The notes under the pieces were generated by a model. That model was not told the origin of the DNA. It did not search any database and worked only from the letters and a program-made list of their open reading frames with translations. DNA of 64,000 nucleotides from a virus, in the IMG/VR virus record IMGVR_UViG_3300021142_000013, positions 38,075 through 102,074 of that record; one strand, 5' to 3'. Positions 59,264 through 64,000 of the stretch are shown piece by piece (within the stretch, counting starts at the first letter, position 1; every line of letters begins with the position of its first letter). The translations under genes were made by a program, and so were the position numbers.

Positions 59264-59683
59264 TTAACCTATTTCATCTAGGTGTGTTTGTGAACGAATA
59301 AATGCTCTTTGTCGATACATCGCTTCTTGTAAAGTATCTAATGCTTGATCTAGACCTGCACGATCATCTAGAAATATATTAGCATATATTTTATTTTGAT
59401 TACCATATGGTAAATCGATAGGATTTTGATTAATTGTATCTATATGTAAATCTTTAGAATCACAATATTTACGAATTTCTTCATAACGATTTTGTTTACA
59501 AGCAGTAAAAATTACAATATATGCACCAACTCTTCTTGCTTCTTTTAATAGTTCAATAACTTTATCACATTTTTGTTGATTTGTTAACTTCCAAGGACAA
59601 ATTGTATCATCAAAATCAACTGCGACGATTATCTTACCATGAAGATTCCATTCTTCAACTAATCTTTTTATATAATCGTTCAT
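59264..59683 (-). CDS. HAD-family phosphatase
   Basis: The 139-residue protein has KIIVAVDFDDTICPW (motif I, Asp nucleophile), AYIVIFTACKQNR (motif II) and ANIFLDDRAGL (motif IV). There is almost no cap domain, as in small HAD hydrolases that act on nucleotides or sugar phosphates. It is encoded between the two NAD-pathway genes with a four-base overlap upstream, so its substrate may be a pathway intermediate or a by-product such as a pyridine mononucleotide. Confidence 0.75.
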   Translation of the reverse strand: MNDYIKRLVEEWNLHGKIIVAVDFDDTICPWKLTNQQKCDKVIELLKEARRVGAYIVIFTACKQNRYEEIRKYCDSKDLHIDTINQNPIDLPYGNQNKIYANIFLDDRAGLDQALDTLQEAMYRQRAFIRSQTHLDEIG

Positions 59684-60528
59684 ATATTTATAATTTTAAC
59701 GTAATCTTTAATTCCTGAAAATTGTTCAAGTATTTTTATGTGTTTTTCATCACTATAAAAAGAATTTGTAGTGTAAACATTTTTAAAATACTCTTTTAAT
59801 TCACTAAAACCATTATGGAAGATACCATGTGATACAACGAGATATAAATTACCACAATTCAAAAGTTTTAGTCTCTTTGCAATTTCTATAAAAGTTCTAC
59901 CACCATCACAAATATCATCAATAATGTAGACATCTTTGTTCTGTAGATCTACTATTGTAGTATCTACTTTAGTTTCAATGATTTTTCCAGTAGATAACTC
60001 ACGTATTTTTTGACATTTAATTAAATCTCCAGTAAATTTTAGATATTTACATAGTTCATATATCTTTTTTTCACTACCTGCATCAGGTGAACATATACAA
60101 TAGTTAGTTCTTGTTTTTAGAATGCTCTCTACAAAAGTATAATTTGTTAGACAAGTTAAATTATTTATACAAGCATCTGCTAAAACTTCGTTATGTACAT
60201 CGTAACATATAATTTCTTCTAGATGTAACGAATTCAGAATAGGAGCAATTACATCTTTTAGATATTTAGTTCCTCCATTTTGAAATTGTCTATCAGAACG
60301 AGCTCCTAGTAGATACGGAATGTATAGAATGATATTTGCTCTATTATTTAGATTTCTAATCGCTGTAACAGCACAAATTATTAATTCTAAATGTTGAAAA
60401 TTGTTAAAAGAAGAAACAATTTGATAATGTTTTTCATAAATATTAATCACTACATTTTGTTGTCCATCTGGATAAGAAAATTTCTTGAAAAATAAAGAAT
60501 CCTCTTTTCGTAAATCTATTGTTATCAT
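59680..60528 (-). CDS. PRPP synthetase-like enzyme (Prs or ADP-ribose pyrophosphokinase)
   Basis: The 282-residue protein is shorter than the roughly 315-residue bacterial Prs. It has LYIPYLLGARSDRQFQNGG (ATP/metal region), ICYDVHNEVL, CSPDAGSEKKIYE, the flexible loop LIKCQKIRELSTGKI, and the PRPP loop VYIIDDICDGGRTF. Prs moves pyrophosphate from ATP to ribose 5-phosphate. In the NARP1 system a homologue acts on ADP-ribose instead. The pairing with a NAMPT-like gene in one operon supports an NAD-related role. Confidence 0.85.
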   Translation of the reverse strand: MITIDLRKEDSLFFKKFSYPDGQQNVVINIYEKHYQIVSSFNNFQHLELIICAVTAIRNLNNRANIILYIPYLLGARSDRQFQNGGTKYLKDVIAPILNSLHLEEIICYDVHNEVLADACINNLTCLTNYTFVESILKTRTNYCICSPDAGSEKKIYELCKYLKFTGDLIKCQKIRELSTGKIIETKVDTTIVDLQNKDVYIIDDICDGGRTFIEIAKRLKLLNCGNLYLVVSHGIFHNGFSELKEYFKNVYTTNSFYSDEKHIKILEQFSGIKDYVKIINI

Positions 60529-60539
60529 AATATTTTTAT

Positions 60540-61019
60540 TTATTCATTCCAATCATACATCATATCGTATTTAAGTACATGTGTTTTATACAAAATAGAT
60601 AGTGTTTTTAATAAATTATTTTTCAATGCACCTTTTTGAATAGTACTCCAATAATGAGAATCTAAAAAAGGTATTGTATTATGCCTAAAATGCGAAATGT
60701 ATACATGTAATTTCCTACCATTATAATCTACTTGGAATCTTTCATATAAACCTTCATGAAAATCTAATGTTCTCAACTGTTGATATGTCATTTCGTATAT
60801 GACTCCTTCTACAGATTCGTTTGCATTTTCTCTGATATTTGCAAAAGTTGGTACTTTTACTCCGCAATCAAATATTAACTCATATCCAGGAATAACATGT
60901 GTTGCAATTTGTTCACAAAAACCTACTCTTACATCAAGACGATATTTATGAAGATTAGAACCATATGCAAAATATAGAACTTTTTGATTCAATTGTTTTT
61001 GAGTGAACTTCTTTTTCAT
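60540..61019 (-). CDS. Gamma-glutamyl cyclotransferase-like enzyme, second copy
   Basis: From the ATG at 61019 this 159-residue protein has VLYFAYGSNLHKYRLD (the YGSN loop of the GGCT group), VEGVIYEMT and TLDFHEGLYERF with the catalytic Glu. It belongs to a different branch from the enzyme at 52050 (YGTLR type). It probably cleaves gamma-glutamyl amines to 5-oxoproline. The start at 61019 leaves 7 bases after the upstream stop; a start at 61052 would overlap it. Confidence 0.75.
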   Translation of the reverse strand: MKKKFTQKQLNQKVLYFAYGSNLHKYRLDVRVGFCEQIATHVIPGYELIFDCGVKVPTFANIRENANESVEGVIYEMTYQQLRTLDFHEGLYERFQVDYNGRKLHVYISHFRHNTIPFLDSHYWSTIQKGALKNNLLKTLSILYKTHVLKYDMMYDWNE

Positions 61020-61026
61020 ATAGTTT

Positions 61027-61263
61027 TTAAGTTGTTTCAGGATATTTCTCATAGAATTCTAATATAGCTCTATATATTGTTTGTTGAAATGTTTCTTTTG
61101 GTTTTTGCTCTACATATACAAGTTGTCTTTCTTCGTAAGCATCTATACTTTCTCTAATATGTATTCCAGAAGTTTTAGGCTTTAAAATTTCAACTTCATC
61201 ATTATACCAAATATGTACTTCATACTTTTTACCAATTTTATTTAATTCTTCTAGTATATCCAT
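61027..61263 (-). CDS. Hypothetical protein, 78 residues
   Basis: I do not recognise this protein. It has KKYEVHIWYNDEVEIL strands and a helical end (FQQTIYRAILEFYEKYPETT). The ATG follows the next small gene by five bases. The end helix resembles that of small phage single-domain proteins, but no family is certain. Confidence 0.5.
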   Translation of the reverse strand: MDILEELNKIGKKYEVHIWYNDEVEILKPKTSGIHIRESIDAYEERQLVYVEQKPKETFQQTIYRAILEFYEKYPETT

Positions 61264-61268
61264 AATTA

Positions 61269-61433
61269 TTATTTTTTAGCTTCCCATCCAGCTTCAAAAG
61301 CACGAAGAAGTAATTCATAATATACATATTCATATTTTAAATTACTGTCTTGAAATTCATCAGAATTATTTTCTGGAGGATAAAAGTTATATTCTTCACA
61401 GAATTTCTTAAAAGCTTCATACATATCATCCAT
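61269..61433 (-). CDS. Hypothetical small acidic protein, 54 residues
   Basis: A short frame gives MDDMYEAFKKFCEEYNFYPP ... LRAFEAGWEAKK, an acidic helical protein. It lies in perfect series between two small genes (5 and 2 bases apart). The ending AFEAGWEAKK is common in small phage proteins. Function unknown. Confidence 0.55.
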   Translation of the reverse strand: MDDMYEAFKKFCEEYNFYPPENNSDEFQDSNLKYEYVYYELLLRAFEAGWEAKK

Positions 61434-61435
61434 AA

Positions 61436-61606
61436 TTAATCTTCATTTATAGTTAAAAATAAAGCACCTATCAAGATATATAAAAGAAACCATAATTTAT
61501 TATAAGTTACTGCTAAATATGCAGGTACAAATAATACACCTAATATTATTCCAATTGCAATAAAAGACTCTATAACTAGAACGATATTCATTAAAAACTT
61601 TTCCAT
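61436..61606 (-). CDS. Small membrane protein, 56 residues
   Basis: The frame from ATG 61606 gives two hydrophobic segments (FIAIGIILGVLFVPAYLAV and LWFLLYILIGALFL) with a short link and an acidic end (TINED). No family is known to me. It is followed by the small gene at 61269 and preceded by another small membrane protein, forming a pair. Confidence 0.55.
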   Translation of the reverse strand: MEKFLMNIVLVIESFIAIGIILGVLFVPAYLAVTYNKLWFLLYILIGALFLTINED

Positions 61607-61608
61607 AA

Positions 61609-61788
61609 CTAATGTAATAATAAGTATTGATTAAGAAATAGTGTTGCTATGAATATTCCTATCAAAATCATTGCAGTATATATTTTTCTATTACAATCTT
61701 TTGTAAATTGTGTAATAAAAAGCACCACAAATATACTTAACATCGCAGATATTAAAATTAAATTTACTGCTTCCATTATTTCTTTCAT
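61609..61788 (-). CDS. Small membrane protein, 59 residues
   Basis: The frame from ATG 61788 gives two hydrophobic segments (AVNLILISAMLSIFVVLFI and AMILIGIFIATLFL) around a basic loop (TKDCNRK). It lies two bases before the next membrane protein. A superinfection-exclusion or envelope role is possible for the pair, but nothing specific shows it. Confidence 0.55.
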   Translation of the reverse strand: MKEIMEAVNLILISAMLSIFVVLFITQFTKDCNRKIYTAMILIGIFIATLFLNQYLLLH

Positions 61789-61798
61789 ATATTTTATT

Positions 61799-62395
61799 TT
61801 AAGGTATATATAATATTGTTAGATTATCTTTATGTAAATCAAATAATTTCCAAGTTTCTGTATAATTTCTTTGAAATTCTTCTACATTAAATGGTTTACA
61901 TATTACATGAAATCCATTCTTTGTTCTTAGAATATCTTTGATTTTGTCACCTACTGGCAAAACATTATAAAGTTCCTTACTTAATTGATTAGTAAAATTT
62001 CCACGATCTTTAAAGTCAAAATCTAATATCCAACTTTTATCAGACTCATTTGAATAAGTTCCTGCTACAGATTCATAAGCTTTTCTTACAGATTTGAAAT
62101 CTTTGTTCATTATTTGATCTGTAACTTTTTTCAAAGTATGAAATGCAAGTTTCTCGAAAGAACGTTTATTAAGATTTATTCCTGCACGAGCATTATGATA
62201 ATTACAAAGAACTTTAATTTCTTCGTACTTCCTATCAAGATATTCCAATGAAGATACATAATAAGTTTTTACTATATAAGAATTATTTCCTAATTCAGGA
62301 TGTTCTTTTTTACGTTTAATTATTTGAAGATGATAGAAATCATCCTCATTATTAAACTTTAATAAAAATTTTATTTTATCAATATTATCTATCAT
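61799..62395 (-). CDS. Hypothetical protein with primase-like DxD and GFH motifs
   Basis: The 198-residue protein has KSWILDFDFKDRGNF, a strand ending in DxD, followed 30 residues later by LRTKNGFHVICKPF. This order resembles motifs I and II of archaeo-eukaryotic-type primases (hhhDhD, then a small/His strand). An N-terminal helical region (LNKRSFEKLAFHTLKK) precedes it. The protein is shorter than usual primases and no third motif is certain, so this is a suggestion only. A DnaG-type primase is also encoded in this arm. Confidence 0.5.
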   Translation of the reverse strand: MIDNIDKIKFLLKFNNEDDFYHLQIIKRKKEHPELGNNSYIVKTYYVSSLEYLDRKYEEIKVLCNYHNARAGINLNKRSFEKLAFHTLKKVTDQIMNKDFKSVRKAYESVAGTYSNESDKSWILDFDFKDRGNFTNQLSKELYNVLPVGDKIKDILRTKNGFHVICKPFNVEEFQRNYTETWKLFDLHKDNLTILYIP

Positions 62396-62645
62396 CTTTC
62401 TTGTTTTTTAAATCACCTATTTCAGAATACATAGCTAGTAATTCAGGTAACAATGCTCCAAATCCTATCCAAGAACCTAATATGAAGAATCCTAGATAGT
62501 CTATATCCTTCAAGTAGATTTTGAAAATATTTGCGTTTGTTTTAAAAATTAAATTATTTATATAGTTATTTAAAATAACTAATATATACAGTAAGATAAT
62601 GGTGCATCCTACACCTATTAAATAAATCCATAACAACGTTGTCAT
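62385..62645 (-). CDS. Membrane protein, 86 residues
   Basis: Two membrane segments are visible: IYLIGVGCTIILLYILVIL at the start and YLGFFILGSWIGFGALLPEL near the end, with a charged C-terminus (GDLKNKKDDR). The family is unknown. It overlaps both neighbours by a few bases. Confidence 0.6.
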   Translation of the reverse strand: MTTLLWIYLIGVGCTIILLYILVILNNYINNLIFKTNANIFKIYLKDIDYLGFFILGSWIGFGALLPELLAMYSEIGDLKNKKDDR

Positions 62646-63427
62646 ATTTTTGATTTTACGAGGTTAAGCATGTCTCCTTTAGTTACTACATATACATTAC
62701 TAGTGCTAACAGATAAATTGTTTTCTTTCAAATCCTTTAAACTCAATACTGGTTTATTCCATAGTATATATTCATCTCTAGCAGATTCTGTAGAAAAAGC
62801 AATTAAGTCGCTATTTTTTATTATATCTGCAGGAAAACAAACAATTTTATTAAAAGATTTATCTGTAGCATAAATAAAACTATCTTCTTTATAAACGTCT
62901 ACTCCATCATTAGTAGTAAGTATAGGCACTTTAGCTTTTTTAACATCTTTTAGATATTCAAAATAAGAGGCACATCCTTTAGTACCTGTAATCATAACCC
63001 TATCGTTTTCACAAATGGTAATACGAGAAATTATTAAATCATTATGTCTATTAATATCAATTCTGTCTCCAATAGTGAATATTTCTTCATCCAAAAGTCT
63101 CTTAACAGAATGTATACGATACAAATTGTTTGTTAATATATGTGATATATGCATAGGAGAAGTATAATCATCAGAAGCAGACCATTCATCTATTCCACGA
63201 TTCTCTAACCATATTCTACCAGAAGTACGTTGAATAAAAGATAGTATTTTATAACTTGTATCTACTATTTCTTGCCAGAATTCGGAAAAATCTTCTATAT
63301 TAGGAAGATAAATTCTATTTTTACTATCTTTTAAACAATACCATCCTTTTCCTACAGAATTATAAATAACAGTTCCTTTTATTAAATTACAATTAGGATA
63401 ACTCTTTATTAGTGCATATCGTTTCAT
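62642..63427 (-). CDS. Hypothetical protein with repeated small beta motifs, 261 residues
   Basis: I do not recognise this protein. It has an N-terminal SH3/KOW-like beta segment (LIKGTVIYNSVGKGWYCLKD) and recurring lines of the type ERPVL-x-TNDG or KPVLSLKDL (VPILTTNDGVDVYKED, NKPVLSLKDLKENN). The same short motifs occur in many large-phage proteins of unknown function. There is no signal peptide. It overlaps the downstream membrane protein gene by four bases. Confidence 0.5.
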   Translation of the reverse strand: MKRYALIKSYPNCNLIKGTVIYNSVGKGWYCLKDSKNRIYLPNIEDFSEFWQEIVDTSYKILSFIQRTSGRIWLENRGIDEWSASDDYTSPMHISHILTNNLYRIHSVKRLLDEEIFTIGDRIDINRHNDLIISRITICENDRVMITGTKGCASYFEYLKDVKKAKVPILTTNDGVDVYKEDSFIYATDKSFNKIVCFPADIIKNSDLIAFSTESARDEYILWNKPVLSLKDLKENNLSVSTSNVYVVTKGDMLNLVKSKI

Positions 63428-63448
63428 AAGTTATTTGCTTTATATAGT

Positions 63449-63625
63449 TTAGTAATCTGTTTTAGGCAATAAAGTTCCAAAAGCATTTTCAACCTTTTCT
63501 AAGGTTAATACATTATTCATAAGATCTTTAGTTGTAGTTTTATCTCTATAGCTAGCAAATAAATCTACTAATTCTTCATATGACATTTCTAAGAATTGTC
63601 CATTATAATATATACCATTTTTCAT
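63449..63625 (-). CDS. Hypothetical small protein, 58 residues
   Basis: A short frame from ATG 63625 gives MKNGIYYNGQFLEMSYEELV ... NAFGTLLPKTDY, an acidic alpha/beta protein. Its ATG overlaps the stop of the gene at the right edge (TAATG) and it fills an otherwise empty 198-base gap. Function unknown. Confidence 0.55.
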   Translation of the reverse strand: MKNGIYYNGQFLEMSYEELVDLFASYRDKTTTKDLMNNVLTLEKVENAFGTLLPKTDY

Positions 63626-64000
63626 TAGAATAATGTTAATTGTCTTTTATTAATTTCAATTTCTTCTATTATTTTTCGTGTTTTTGCAACGTAATGATTA
63701 TAATTTATATTATAATCTTGCCATTGTTTCTCCTTATAGGTATTAAACAATATTACAGGATCACCTACATGCAAATGTTCCATTGTATTTTTTCCTTTCT
63801 TTCGTTTGAAAAGTAGTGGCGCAGGTGTTGAAAAATAATATCTATTTAAATTTTGTTGCTTTTCATTATTATAAAAGATTTCATATCCTTTATTAACTTT
63901 TTTACTACAACAATAATCATAAATATGCAAATTGTGTTCTTCAGGATTCTTTATAGTGCTTTCTATAGCAATATTTTTAATAAAATAATTTTCTAGAGCT
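63625..64000 (-). CDS. C-terminal part of a protein running off the right edge
   Basis: The frame is open from the window edge to the stop at 63627-63625, about 124 residues. It has YYFSTPAPLLFKRKKG, MEHLHVGDPVILFNTYKEKQ and a helical end (KIIEEIEINKRQLTLF). I do not recognise it. A TTG at 63930 and an ATG at 63783 lie within the frame, but nothing requires them as starts. Confidence 0.5.
   Translation of the reverse strand, partial: ALENYFIKNIAIESTIKNPEEHNLHIYDYCCSKKVNKGYEIFYNNEKQQNLNRYYFSTPAPLLFKRKKGKNTMEHLHVGDPVILFNTYKEKQWQDYNINYNHYVAKTRKIIEEIEINKRQLTLF

Overview
The window is an AT-rich, almost fully coding stretch of a tailed-phage genome whose host is very probably a member of the Bacteroidota (Bacteroidetes). 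Four things support the host call. (1) Seven sites match the Bacteroidetes promoter form TTTG-N20-TAnnTTTG, with exactly 20 bases between the boxes each time. (2) Starts lack Shine-Dalgarno sequences, and most of these promoters leave leaders of only about 10 bases. (3) Several signal peptides end in the typical Ser/Ala-Gln form. (4) The 3895-residue protein carries a DFDVD metal-binding motif like that of the virion-packaged RNA polymerase of crAss-like phages, plus a zincin motif. I read it as a crAss-like phage or a close relative. Capsid, portal, terminase and DNA polymerase genes are not visible, so this is part of a larger genome. No tRNA gene or CRISPR array was recognised.

Plus strand, 1-31.1 kb (virion arm): the end of one large gene; the giant RNA polymerase/protease polyprotein; a glycosyltransferase broken by a -1 frameshift at a T6 run; an M28-like zinc peptidase; an ATP-grasp ligase interrupted by an intein with a LAGLIDADG endonuclease; and a 1595-residue protein with a zincin and a decayed PD-(D/E)XK-like segment. 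A run of tail-fibre and adhesin genes follows (repeated beta domains, a polyglycine adhesin, a LamG-like fibre), then two glycosyltransferases, a holin-like membrane protein and a membrane-anchored protein. The two arms converge on a terminator at about 31.16 kb.

Minus strand, 31.2-64 kb (replication, metabolism and host takeover; transcription runs from high to low coordinates). From the right edge: unknown genes and small membrane proteins; a cyclotransferase; a PRPP-synthetase-like plus NAMPT-like pair with a HAD phosphatase between them (possibly NARP1-type NAD+ rebuilding); a winged-helix protein; a DnaB-like helicase split by a group I intron; a Sak4-like ATPase; an SSB-like protein; and a primase. 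Next comes an 8-kb amidoligase island: cyclotransferase, phage-type amidoligase, two tandem paralogues of unknown function, class I glutamine amidotransferase/gamma-glutamyl hydrolase, ATP-grasp ligase, class II glutamine amidotransferase, and a second amidoligase interrupted by a 239-base group I intron. The arm ends with a PD-(D/E)XK nuclease, B12-dependent ribonucleotide reductase, MazG, RecA, a MazZ-like/HAD nucleotidase fusion, exported proteins and a cREC protein.

The most interesting unit is the amidoligase island. It holds three predicted COOH-NH2 ligases, two glutamine amidotransferases and a gamma-glutamyl cyclotransferase in one tight operon, which is a complete kit for making, trimming and recycling a gamma-glutamyl or isopeptide-linked product. 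The product cannot be read from the sequence. Selfish elements are common: two group I introns, one intein and two free-standing GIY-YIG endonucleases, mostly in conserved enzymes. Two small paralogous genes (at 30.9 and 40.1 kb) each sit in a private promoter-gene-terminator cassette.
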